A stretch of 64,000 nt of DNA, taken from Cornus controversa. Taxonomy: Eukaryota; Streptophyta; Magnoliopsida; Cornales; Cornaceae. Shown here piece by piece: positions 35,468 through 45,720 of the stretch (position 1 is the stretch's first letter; the number at the start of each line of letters is the position of its first letter). The position numbers and the translations under genes are program-made. The notes beneath the pieces are model-generated. The model saw only the letters and a program-made list of their open reading frames with translations. It was not told the DNA's origin and made no database searches. The stretch spans positions 21,085,755-21,149,754 of the forward strand of contig CM048853.1 of NCBI GenBank assembly GCA_026545225.1, read 5' to 3'.

Positions 35468-35983
35468 CTATTGGCCATCACCAACTTCGTTAGGTTTTCC
35501 CTTTCCCTTCTTCGTACGCTCCGTACAATCTTTTCTAAAGTGCCCTTCCAGGTGACATGTAAAGTATCTCAGCCCCTTTGATTTATTCTTGGACTTAGAA
35601 CAACCTCTGCTGTTAGGCCCTCCCTTCTGATTTGTTCTCCCTCTAACAACCAAGTCCTTTGCTGAACTTTTTGCGTTTCCCTTAAATGATTTTCTTTGCA
35701 ACTCTTTATAATTCAAAGCTACCTTCACATCTTCCATAGACAATGCAGTTATGCCATACATCATCGTATCGACAATGTTCTCATACATTATCGAACACAA
35801 CAGAATAATAGCTTGATTCTCATCCTCAATTTTAACATCAACATTATACAAATCCACAATAATACTTTTTACCTTTACAAGATGGTTTTTCAAAGAAGAA
35901 CCTTCCATCATCTGAAGAGTGAACAATCGCTTCTTAAGATACAAGTGATTCGCAAGAGATTTCATCATATATCTAGCCACCAA
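35468..35983 (-). pseudogene. Copia Gag remnant with altered zinc knuckle
   Basis: A 171-codon minus-strand frame matches copia Gag: NHLYLKKRLFTLQMMEGSSLKNHLVKV, then ENQAIILLCSIMYEN and a basic Lys/Arg-rich tail. The knuckle reads YFTCHLEGHFRKDC, where family members start with Cys, so the first zinc ligand is lost. The frame lacks the N-terminal third, which lies between 35984 and the LTR with stops. Confidence 0.8.
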
Positions 35984-36243
35984 CTTGTTCCATAGCCTAT
36001 TCAGCGTAATCTCTCTAGAAACTTCTCATAAAACTTCGTTATTCAAGCACAACATAATTGTACTATGTGCTTTTTCCATTACTTCATCTTTCTCATCATC
36101 CTTCATCTTTTCTGACAGTGCATCATTTCCCTTTAATGCATTGAATAATCCATGTTGAATTAATCTTACATACCATTGAACTTCTCAATTTTCATAAACT
36201 TGGTCGACATCCCTACTTCGAACCGAAAGCTCTAATGCCAATT

Positions 36244-36820
36244 TATTGAGATAACGGATGCTAATTTGTTGTGCTCTAATGCGGAAGTAAACACACAACC
36301 AAGTAAACCAAACAATCAATCAAGCCCCCATGGAGATTACAAGTTTAAGCCTCAAACCCAATCTCTCTACTCTTTCGGGCTATGAGAGATCTTTCTTTCT
36401 CTTTAGCTAGCCCCCAGAGTTTTTTATCACTCTACTCTCTTTCTTGTGTCAAGAGATCTTCAGACTCTTCTCGTAATGTTTTCTAAACCCTAAATGCCTT
36501 TATATAGTACACTACAAGAGTACACAACAAATGAGCCTAAAAATTGATGAAAAACTAAGTTTTCGTAACTTTGATTGATCGAGCTTCAATCGAAAATTTC
36601 AATCCTTAGATCGTGAATTTTAGCAAAACACAACTCTCGGAGATCGATAGGTTGGATCGATTGAAACTTCAATGGAAGTTGCACTTCGATCCATCAAGCT
36701 TCCATGAAAATTTCATCTTTTCAATCGAAGTTGAAATTTCAGCGAAGTTTGATCAATTGGACTCCAATTGAAAATTCAGCCGCTTCCATCTCAGCAACTA
36801 ATTCTAGCCACAACTTCACA
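36244..36820 (-). repeat. 5' LTR of the copia element, adjacent to CRR22
   Basis: 577 bp similar to 29207-29854. The minus-strand primer-binding region next to it reads TTGGCATTAGAGC, close to the tRNA-iMet site TTGGTATCAGAGC. The LTR starts 104 bp upstream of the CRR22 ATG and is transcribed away from it. Confidence 0.85.
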
Positions 36821-36924
36821 ATAGCCACATTAGATGAGACTATACTCTTGCTTTATGTTGAAACAAACACAGATTGTTAACCATTTCATTTAAGAGAAGG
36901 CGTGAGTTAGAGAGAGTCAGCTTC

Positions 36925-39360
36925 ATGAATTCCCAGCTATTGGCTTCTACACCTATCTCCACCACCACAGCTGCTTCCTATCCCCTCCTTATCCAACACT
37001 CTCTCTCCCAAAGAACCCACATTCCCACCCATGTATACAAGCACCCGTCCGCTATACTCCTAGAATTCTGCTCTTCCATGAAAGAACTCCACCAATTCAT
37101 CCCTCTTATAATCAAGAACGGTCTCTACAATGAGCACTTGTTCCAGACCAAGCTCGTCAGTTTGTTCTGCAAATTTGGTAGCTTACACGAAGCTGCTCGT
37201 GTTTTCGAACCCATTGACGACAAAGTCGATGCTTTCTATCACACAATGCTTAAAGGGTATGCTCAGAACTCTTCTTTGGATGATGCTTTGTCGTTCTTCT
37301 GTCGAATGATGTATGATAGTGTTCGACCTGTTGTTTATAATTTTACTTATTTGTTGAAAGTTTGTGGTGATAACTCGGACCTTAGAAGGGGTAAGGAGAT
37401 CCATTCTCAATTAATCGTTAATGGGTATGCATCAAATGTGTTTGCGATGAATGGTGTCGTTAACTTGTATGCGAAGTGTAGACTGGTTGATGAAGCATAT
37501 AAGATGTTCGATAGAATGCCCGAAAGGGATTTGGTATGTTGGAACACTATCATTGCTGCCTATGCGCAAAACGGGGTTGCAGAGAGAGCATTGGAATTGG
37601 TTTTACGGATGCAAAAGGAAGGCCATCGGCCTGATTCAGTTACTATAGTCACCATTTTGCCTGTCAGTGCCGCTATTGGGTCTCTGAAGACTGGAAAATT
37701 GATTCATGGTTATGTTCTAAGAGCTGGGTTTGAATCACTTGTAAATGTATCAACTGCTTTGCTCAACATGTATTCAAAGTGTGGGTCAGTGGGGACTGCT
37801 CGACTAATATTTAATACTATTCGTTACAGGAACGTGGTTTCTTGGAATTCCATGATTGATGGATATGCCCAAAGTGGAGATTCAGAGGAGGCATTGATGC
37901 TTTTCCATAAAATGTTGGAAGAAGGATTAAAACCTACTAATGTCACTGTTATGGCAGCTCTACATGCCTGTGCTGATTTGGGTGATCTTGTGCAGGGACA
38001 GTTCATTCATAACTTAGTGAACCATTTGGAACTTTTCTTTGATGTTTCAGTGATGAACTCTTTGATTACCATGTATTGCAAGTGTAAAAGAGTTGATGTT
38101 GCTGCTGGAATATTTGAGACCTTGCAAGATAAAACCCTCGTCTCATGGAATGCAATGATATTAGGCTATGCACAAAACGGGCATGTAACTGAAGCTTTAA
38201 ACCTTTTTTGCAAAATGCAATTGCAAAATATCAAACCTGATTCATTCACAATGGTGAGTGTGATTCCTGCTGTCGCTGAGTTGTCAGTCTTACGTCATGC
38301 AAAGTGGATCCATGGGCTTGTCATAAGAACTTGTTTGGACAATAATGTTTTTGTGATGACTGCTCTTGTTGACATGTATTCGAAATGTGGGGCTGTCCAT
38401 ACTGCAAGAAAGCTCTTTGACATGATGGAGGAGCGGCATGTAACAACATGGAACGCTATGATAGATGGATATGGAACGCATGGGCTTGGTAAAGCAGCAG
38501 TAGAATTGTTCAACAAAATGCAAAAGAGAGATGAAAAGCCAAATGATATCACATTTTTATGCATTATCTCAGCTTGCAGCCATTCAGGTTTTGTAGAAGA
38601 GGGGCGCCGTTGTTTCACCATCATGAAGGAAGATTATGGCTTGGAGCCTTTAATGGATCACTATGGAGCCATAGTGGACCTTCTTGGTCGAGCTGGCCAG
38701 CTTGACGAGGCTTGGAATTTCATACAAAAAATGCCTATTGAGCCAGGTATTAATGTTTTTGGCGCCATGTTGGGCGCTTGCAAGATTCACAAAAATGTTG
38801 ACTTGGGGGAGAAGGCAGCAAACAAACTGTTTGAGTTAGAGCCTGAGGAAGGTGGGTATCATGTATTGCTTGCTAACACATATGCCACAGCTTCAATGTG
38901 GGACAAAGTGGCCAAAGTGAGAACTATGATGGAAAAGAAAGGGCTTCAAAAAACTCCGGGATGCAGTTTAGTGGATCTGAGAAACGAGGTTCATACTTTC
39001 TATTCTGGAACCACGAACCATCCGCAATCCAAAATGATTTATACTTACCTCGAGATGCTAATAGATAAGATCAAAGCTGCTGGTTATGTGCCTGATACAA
39101 ATTCAATTCATGATGTGGAAGATGATGTTCAAGAGCAGTTGCTCAATAGCCATAGTGAGAAGCTGGCTATTTCTTTTGGATTATTAAATACCAGCACAGG
39201 TACCCCTATTCACATTAGGAAGAATCTTCGAGTTTGTGGCGATTGCCACAATGCAACGAAGTACATTTCACTTGTTACTGGACGGGAAATCATTGTGCGG
39301 GATATGCATCGGTTCCATCATTTCAAGAATGGAACCTGCTCCTGTGGAGATTATTGGTGA
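36925..39360 (+). CDS. CRR22: CRR22-like DYW-class pentatricopeptide-repeat RNA-editing factor
   Basis: Single-exon, 811-codon gene. I recognise it as the orthologue of Arabidopsis CRR22 (At1g11290, about 809 residues), a chloroplast factor needed for C-to-U editing of ndhB, ndhD and rpoB transcripts. The start is the ATG at 36925; the frame is open further upstream but has no ATG there. The N-terminus (Ser/Thr/Ala-rich) fits a plastid transit peptide. PLS-type PPR repeats fill residues of about 70 to 640 (e.g. NVVSWNSMIDGYAQSGDSEEAL). Then come an E domain (GCSLVDLRNEVHTFYSG) and an intact DYW deaminase domain: HSE at 743-745, CGDCH at 771-775, CSCGDYW at the end. All zinc and catalytic residues are present. 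The upstream 100 bp joins a copia LTR. Confidence 0.93.
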   Translation: MNSQLLASTPISTTTAASYPLLIQHSLSQRTHIPTHVYKHPSAILLEFCSSMKELHQFIPLIIKNGLYNEHLFQTKLVSLFCKFGSLHEAARVFEPIDDKVDAFYHTMLKGYAQNSSLDDALSFFCRMMYDSVRPVVYNFTYLLKVCGDNSDLRRGKEIHSQLIVNGYASNVFAMNGVVNLYAKCRLVDEAYKMFDRMPERDLVCWNTIIAAYAQNGVAERALELVLRMQKEGHRPDSVTIVTILPVSAAIGSLKTGKLIHGYVLRAGFESLVNVSTALLNMYSKCGSVGTARLIFNTIRYRNVVSWNSMIDGYAQSGDSEEALMLFHKMLEEGLKPTNVTVMAALHACADLGDLVQGQFIHNLVNHLELFFDVSVMNSLITMYCKCKRVDVAAGIFETLQDKTLVSWNAMILGYAQNGHVTEALNLFCKMQLQNIKPDSFTMVSVIPAVAELSVLRHAKWIHGLVIRTCLDNNVFVMTALVDMYSKCGAVHTARKLFDMMEERHVTTWNAMIDGYGTHGLGKAAVELFNKMQKRDEKPNDITFLCIISACSHSGFVEEGRRCFTIMKEDYGLEPLMDHYGAIVDLLGRAGQLDEAWNFIQKMPIEPGINVFGAMLGACKIHKNVDLGEKAANKLFELEPEEGGYHVLLANTYATASMWDKVAKVRTMMEKKGLQKTPGCSLVDLRNEVHTFYSGTTNHPQSKMIYTYLEMLIDKIKAAGYVPDTNSIHDVEDDVQEQLLNSHSEKLAISFGLLNTSTGTPIHIRKNLRVCGDCHNATKYISLVTGREIIVRDMHRFHHFKNGTCSCGDYW

Positions 39361-39899
39361 ATTTGTTTTTTGAGAAAGTTTGGACTCTTCAGAGTTGCTT
39401 TAGTATCTACTGTGGTGGATATTCATTGAGGGACCTAGGATGCAAAAACAGTAGGCATGACTTGTGACATTTTTTAGCTTTTAACCTCGAGTTGCTCAAT
39501 GTTGAAGGCAAGATTAGCACGTGATACGGAAGGTTTCAGAAAGCCCCTTAGAAAATTTTACATAAAACATTGCTGAGGTATTTCTCATCTGCAAATTAAA
39601 TTCCTTGTGAGATTATTCTACTTATTTTCTGTATAATAGGGTCACTTTCTTCATCAACAATAGCAGCTTCTTCAGATTTTTCTTCTTCTTTTTTCTTTGT
39701 AATGATTGATATAAACTCTATAGATATCAACACCAAGCAATGCCAAATAAGAAGGTATCAATATTCCACAATAAGTGACATTTTCTCTAATCTCTATTCA
39801 TTCACCTTATATAGCCATTAAAGTGATTCTCCATACCTGTTATTTCTACCTTGTGGCAATCACTTTTGTTTGGAAAGGCTGGTGCGTGCTTGCTCTGTT
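39361..39899 (+). other. 3' flank and probable 3' UTR of CRR22
   Basis: No other gene was recognised. The open plus-strand frame at 39234-39467 overlaps the CRR22 end in another frame and is a shadow. The sequence becomes AT-rich with no clear polyadenylation signal. Confidence 0.5.
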
Positions 39900-42770
39900 G
39901 CATACCTTGTCCAGCGTGTAATAGGGTTAGAGAATGAGATGTTCTGTAAACCCACAAACCCACGTAGCTTTACCAACTAGGGTATTTTAATAACTCTCGA
40001 ATATTATGTCCGGAATATTCTTATATATTCAATCTCAAATATTTTAAGACTCTCATTCAAGTTGGTGTATAGATATTCCTCATGCCTAACTTGCATACAG
40101 TTTGATGCTGAAAAGACTTGTAACCGACACTTCGTGAACACTTCAACTAGTTGTTCCTCTAATTTCACAAAGAGCATATCAGTCACTACATTACTCAGCT
40201 TTTCTTTAATGAAATGTCTATCCATCTCAATATATATTGCTCAATCACGTTGAACCAAGTTGTGTGCAATAATTATGGCTGTCAATGCCATATTACAACT
40301 TCATATGTAACGCCTCAAAATCCAAGCCACCAGAACACCCCCGGTCCAACCTCGAACTCCGGGTCGTGACCACGCTTGTCCGGTCATCATCCCATGTCCC
40401 CGAAAAATCGTGACAATTACTATTCTGTCACTCTTTGTTCCGATTTGGACCATCGAGTTCAATCCTACGGAAGCTTATCTATGCACCCTAATTTCCAACC
40501 CGGAACACGAGGAATCAAAATCCAAGTTTTCAACATCGCACATACTCGCAGAAGGATACAATATCTTTAAAAACTCTTACTAATGGACCCCTTAATCGAT
40601 AACCAACCAACCCAACCCTTTTTCATCCATAAAACACATTTTTCTCTGTGGCCCAGTTTTAGTCAGCTGATGTTTTCTTCGGTGGATGAAGGTCTCGTTT
40701 TGGTTGGTTGAAGCCCATTTTCTATCGGTCGAAAGGATGATCCTGCTACCCAAAATCTTCTAAGCTCTCGGGTTTGAATTCCTAAATCAGTCGGTTGGCT
40801 GACAATCTCAACCAGGCGGCCGAAACTCCCCAGATCCTGATACTTCTCAAATTCAGTACTATACATACCCACTCATACATTTCTAACCCAATGAGAACTC
40901 ATAATTCATCACCTTCTCATACCATACTCATTAATAAACTTGGACATAATCATAAAATATATGAAACTTGAAACATCATTCCATAATTCCATAATTCCAT
41001 ACATGTACATAATTAAAGAGTTCTCATATATGTATTCATAATCCAAGCTTTCTATCTATCCATGACATACATGCCATTATACAAACTTTCAAAAATAAAT
41101 GTAAATCATTATATACATAACAAAAATGCATCTAGGCCACACTAAATGCATGCATTTCCAAAAGCATCTACAAATATGCTCAAAGGCTCATCTATGCTCC
41201 AAACCAACTCACAATATGTGGGACTCTGCTACCTCATTGCCATTACGTGAAAAAGATTTATTTATAGGGAATTGAGCTTCTGCTTGCTTAGTAGAAATCA
41301 TTAAAACACATTTCCTAAGGTCTCGTGAATACACACACACATAGGAAAGAAGGATCATACTCAACACATGCAATTTCATATGCAATCAACCATACCATGA
41401 ATGTATGCATTATGTCATGCATTCATGCCCTTCCTATGTTTCTCACACAACCAAGAAAATTTCGAACTCCAACGCGGCCCATCCGGTCAAATCTCATCTC
41501 TCTCACAAGATACCCGGATTCCATTTTCGAGACCATCCGCTTAAACATTCGGAATCCATATTCGGGTCCATCCGAGATGTTTTCACAATTTTCCCACATA
41601 CAATCTCACCATGTATATACCATGAAGGAGAAGGGAAAAGGAGAGGGAACCGACTGTTTTGATCTAAAACTAATGGCCAAAATATCTGTATATGGATATT
41701 TATAAGCTCCACGATGTGAAATGACCAAAATGCCCTTATGCCACTTAATGTACCTTTCTGACCCCTGTTTTCGATTTTGAAAGCAATTATGGTTCTGAAA
41801 TCAATTCTATATCTCTTCTAACATTCCAATTGGTCTAAAACCAAAAATAAATTTTTTTTAAAAAAATATCCTGTTTTCCAGGTTCACCCAACCTAAAAAT
41901 TTCAAATTGCAAAAATTTTTCGGACCACTAAACAAGTCTCCAAACATGCATTTCATATTTAAAACATGCATATCATCATTTAAAATCACTTATATGATAA
42001 TAAATAGAAGCAAAAAGAAAATCAGCCAAAAATGGTCACAGTCTTTACATCATATGCCAATTACCAATGATTCCCAAATCCTTCGTCAAGTTTTGGAGTG
42101 AAATATGCTCACACTGCATGTGCCATAGCCCTATATTCAACTTCCTAGTTGGATCTGGCTACAACTTATTACTCATTGCTCTGCCAAGTGATTATCCCTT
42201 ACTTGAAGGTGCATCAGCCTGAAATAGACTCTGTATTATCAATTGAGGTTGTTGAATCTACATCTATGAATTCCTCTAGAAGGATTATGATTTTCCCTTT
42301 ACCCGCTTAATGCACATGGTACCCCTCCCACGACTTTATCTGTACACAAACTTTATCATAGACTCGTGAAATATATCAAAAAAATGCCCTTTGAAATCGC
42401 TTGAGCCAGTAAAATGCTTTCTTCAATCCATATACCTTCCCTTAATAGCCTGAGAAAGAATCCTTGTGGAAATTCCATGTTAACTTCCTCCTTTAAGTCC
42501 CCATGAATGAATTCTTCACATACATCCAACTGCTGGAAAGTCTATCTAAATTGGCTACACGAGGAAGATGATCTCCAATAGAGTTTATATTGGCAACAAA
42601 TGCAAATGATTCTTCATAATTTATCATATATATGTCTGCATGAATTCTTTCCTAACCAACCTTGCCTTGTATCTATCAATTGTTCCATCTGATTCCTACT
42701 TTATGGTGAATATGCACTTGTAAATTTTTTTTCCCTTCTAGAAGGGACCAACTCTCAATTCTTTAGTCCT
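39900..42770 (-). pseudogene. Second copia Pol remnant, split by a family-A solo LTR
   Basis: On the minus strand, from about 42765 downward, the reading runs YKARLVRKEFMQTYMINYEESFAFVANINSI, then WNFHKDSFSGY and GKVYGLKKAFYWLKR, then CEHISLQNLTKDLGI (RNase H region). It resumes after the inserted LTR with IAHNLVQRD-like and MDRHFIKEKLSNVVTDMLFVK near 40225-40160. The Pol end and a purine-rich site before an LTR-like sequence come near 40050. Numerous stops and deletions mean only about a quarter of Pol remains. This lies just downstream of CRR22, in opposite orientation. Confidence 0.75.
40306..42049 (+). mobile_element. Family-A gypsy-type solo LTR inside the copia remnant, 1744 bp
   Basis: It starts TGTAACGCCTCAAAATCC and ends GGTCACAGTCTTTACA. 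The duplication TCATA is perfect at 40301-40305 and 42050-42054. Copia RNase H reads on across the joint. A quasi-palindromic stretch at 40660-40810 repeats GGTTGG/GGTCGAA/CGGTTGGC words. There is no interior and no gene. Confidence 0.9.
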
Positions 42771-45115
42771 TTTCAGTGGTTGCATCTTTTCGCCATAGGT
42801 TCTTTTTTACTTAGAAGCTACAAGAGCTTGGTTGTAGCTAAGGAAATGATACAGAAAATGAAGAAGAAACAAAGTATAATAGGAAAGGAGATAAGGTGTG
42901 ATAAGAGAATTTTTAGAAAGAGTTTAAATTACAACTCGTCACACCCCTTAGCAGTTCCCAACTTAGAGGGCAGGACTGGATGCCCTAGACTCCCCTTATT
43001 TACAGAATCTAGGGGACTCCTTGAGAGCCTGAACTATGACCAATATCATCTTCAATTAAACAATATATGTTACACCTGGCTTTTGGCCTACTTTCCCAAG
43101 GCATGGTTGATGAAGGATTGGATGTGTAAAGACAAGGATCTGTGCATAAAAAAAATAAAGAAGGGCCTTAGGTAGATTTATATGGTCGCTCACACATAAC
43201 ATCGAGTTTTTGTATGTTAGGTCACCATTTGAAAGATATGAATTCTGAGAAGCTAATTTGACAAATATGAATTCTGAGAAGCTAATTAAAGATTAGAGGA
43301 AAAGTTAATTTTGAATAATCTGTGTAAAGAAGGGCCTATGTAAATGAATATTAACACTATAATGAATATTACTTGTGTTTAAAGGATTGTATGCTTGGCA
43401 ATGATTTTTAGACACCCTAAAACATCCGTAAAACACGATTACCACATTCATTCATAATATCCTTATGTTTCCAAAATAAATTTTGATACTTAAAAGTTGA
43501 GTTTAGATTTTGAGAAGCGCAGGAAACTTGATAGGATTTTGAAAAACATGTGATATGGGACACCTTCATGGTGTGTCTTTAATGTCGTTCCATATCTAAG
43601 CCCTTAAGGACCTAGACATTGACCCAAAATAGCCCGAGTGAAGGTTGAGTTCTTGGAAACAACCAGTAGAATATGTGTTTGGTAATCGAGTGAGACTTTT
43701 TAGGTAAATTCGATTTGATAAATTTAAATAGATTTTAATCTATTTTGGACCCTATGTGTTAATGCAAAAATCAGTCGTCGATTATGTTTGGTGTGAGCTT
43801 CCTATGAGACAGAAAGAAGTAATCAGGACTAGCACCGGCAGAGTACCGACCAGGTATCAAGTGCTTGATAAAAAAGTAATTTTGTATTTAATGTTTTGCG
43901 TACCTAGTTCATTAACCAATTCCTCTTATTTGTAGATGATTAACTTGTCGTGTAGTCATGAAATCTCTGTCGTGATCTTAGAGAGATCTCGGGGGAGGGG
44001 ATTATCAAGTCATCATCTCGATCAAACTTGTGAGATTATCTTACCTCCTCACCTCCCTTATCAAAACTCTTGGATTATTACCTTATCTGGCCTAGCTCAT
44101 CTCCTCAACTCCTTAGAGAAACTAATTAGATTACTCTTTAAGAGTTGGATTATCCTTTCTATAAACCTTATGAAAATTTCCTTATCACTATGTATGATGA
44201 GTTAGAGAAAAATAATGAAAAGTGAGTTGTTTTGAATCAAAATGGGAATAAGTACTTTTTTAAAAAAAAAAACTTGCAAAAAGGTGTTCATTTGGTTTCA
44301 TTTTCAAGAATTGATTTTTTATTTTTTATTTTTTTCCCGGCAAAATACTCAAACACTCGTGTAATCACATGCTCTTGTGGGACTTTAACTCACCACTTTT
44401 TACTAGGAAAATGAGAAAGTATTACTTAGCACTTTAGTGGTAAAAAAAGGAAAAGAGAAGAAACAGTGAAACCTAAAAATGGAACTAAAATTCATTTATG
44501 GTGGTGGAAAGTCACAAAAATGGGTCATGGGTTAACAAGAGACCGTCTGAACGGAAAGATGTCAATATGGGCCATTTTGAAAAAGTTTTGAAATTTTGGA
44601 AATTTATGCATTAAAAAAATAGTGCAATGGTCCTAAACAAACTTTAAAAATGATAAATAAGTGTCGTGAAAAGGTAGTGAATTTGAGTCAGAATTTCGGC
44701 ACTGCATGAGAATGCAAAAGGTTTTTCTTTAAAAAAAAGAATTTCAAAAATTATCTTTAAGGGTTTATATGGAACTCTAAGGATGTTAAAGAATTTATAG
44801 AAAATAATTTAAAGTGTTAAATTAAAATAGGATAAGAAGGGCTGAGAAAAAAATTGACATTATGATGCCCTAAGGGGGTTTAGTTTTGAGCATAATAAGA
44901 GAGTCGAGGACCGTTTTAAACAAGTTTCATAGAAACTGAATGTAAGACACTTTTTTTTTATTATTGTTAGTCAGTTTGTACTCTCTCATTGTTTGTAAAT
45001 TTTAAATGCACGCAATCGTTGGCAAACCAATTCCATTATTTAAGTAAGTGTATTCCAAAAAGTCTTAGGTGTTGTTTGATAATTCAATTCAGTGCTTAAT
45101 TCTAAACGGATTAAG
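42771..45115. other. Intergenic region, no gene recognised
   Basis: A 131-codon plus-strand frame at 42780-43175 and smaller ones at 43936-44205 and 44232-44414 have no recognisable domain and no codon signature I would trust. The stretch is AT-rich, with poly-A and poly-T tracts. No clean repeat was read. Confidence 0.5.
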
Positions 45116-45460
45116 TGTAATACCCCACTCCAACACATGGTATGATATTGTCCGCTTTGGGCCTAAGCCTGCACGATTTTGATCTTGGATTTTACCGCAA
45201 AATGCCTCATACCATTTGAAGAGAACATACTACATATAAGCACATCCCCTTTTCCATACCCAGGCGATGTGGGATTGAGCACCCTGTACCCTGTCAGTGT
45301 GCTATCTCAACCCAGTGTCTATCTTCGCACCCGCCTACTCACACCCGTCCACAAAGGTTACTACAATCCACCCCCCTACGAGGCCCGACGTCCTTGTCGA
45401 CACACTTCCGTGCGGCCAAAGCGGACAATATCATACCATGTGTTGGAGCGGGGTATTATA
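45116..45460 (+). mobile_element. LTR-like unit (345 bp) with about 43-bp terminal inverted repeats
   Basis: The left end TGTAATACCCCACTCCAAC and the next 25 bases, down to the CCGCTTTGG words, recur inverted at 45418-45460 with about one mismatch. A primer-binding-like TTGGTATCAAAGC follows at 45462-45474, so it can be read as the 5' LTR of a small non-autonomous retroelement. The long inverted termini instead suggest a MITE. No second copy was seen in the window. The 104-codon ORF covering most of it is not a known protein. Confidence 0.6.
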
Positions 45461-45461
45461 G

Positions 45462-45474
45462 TTGGTATCAAAGC
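45462..45474 (+). promoter_or_regulatory. Primer-binding-like site
   Basis: TTGGTATCAAAGC is one base from the tRNA-iMet-type site TTGGTATCAGAGC and lies one base beyond the LTR-like unit. Confidence 0.5.
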
Positions 45475-45480
45475 ATTTTA

Positions 45481-45720
45481 TTTGGCATGTTAGGATTGCC
45501 AAGGCGTGTCAGGATTGCCTAATACCTAATAAGGTATCTATGTATTATATTTGGCATGTTGGGATTGCCAAGGCGTGTCGGGATCGCCTAATACTTAATA
45601 AGGTATCTATGTATTATATTTGGCATGTTGGGATTGCCAAGGCGTGTCAGGATTGCCAAACACCTAATATGGTATCTTTATATTTTATTTGGAGCATGGT
45701 AGGATTGCCTAATATCTAGT
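45481..45720. repeat. 69-bp tandem array, about 3.4 units
   Basis: TTGGCATGTT(A/G)GGATTGCC starts at 45482, 45551 and 45620, an exact 69-bp spacing, followed by a diverged fourth partial unit. Because 69 is a multiple of three, the plus-strand frame stays open (85 codons) without being a gene. Confidence 0.9.

Larger units (their letters stand above)
29207..36820 (-). mobile_element. Ty1/copia element (Tork/Tnt1-like), decayed, split by a solo LTR
   Basis: LTRs lie at 29207-29854 (3') and 36244-36820 (5'). On the minus strand they start TGTAAAGTTG or TGTGAAGTTG and end near CCGTTATCTCAATA. A duplication ATAGC is read at 29202-29206 and 36821-36825 if the LTR ends in TA rather than CA. The interior has gag, pre-integrase, integrase, RT and RNase H pieces in the correct order, all broken. 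Without the 2658-bp insertion the element is about 4.95 kb, the normal size of a copia element. The 5' LTR sits directly upstream of the CRR22 gene, head to head. Confidence 0.85.

Noticed and set aside
36874..36924. Upstream extension of the CRR22 frame as coding
   Set aside because: It has no ATG; the codon at 36874 is TTG. The first in-frame ATG is at 36925 and gives the expected length.
37183..38624. Minus-strand ORFs over the PPR gene
   Set aside because: They overlap the intact CRR22 frame and have no family resemblance.
41325..41705. 126-codon plus-strand ORF
   Set aside because: It lies wholly inside the solo LTR 40306-42049 and has no recognisable domain.
42780..43175. 131-codon plus-strand ORF
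   Set aside because: No recognisable domain, poly-Lys ends, and a position next to a copia ruin; I cannot support it as a gene.
45116..45460. Cassandra-type TRIM with 5S rRNA sequence
   Set aside because: No 5S rRNA-like box could be read inside the unit.
45179..45719. ORFs of 104 and 85 codons
   Set aside because: The first lies within the inverted-repeat LTR-like unit; the second is kept open by a 69-bp period. Neither resembles a protein family.
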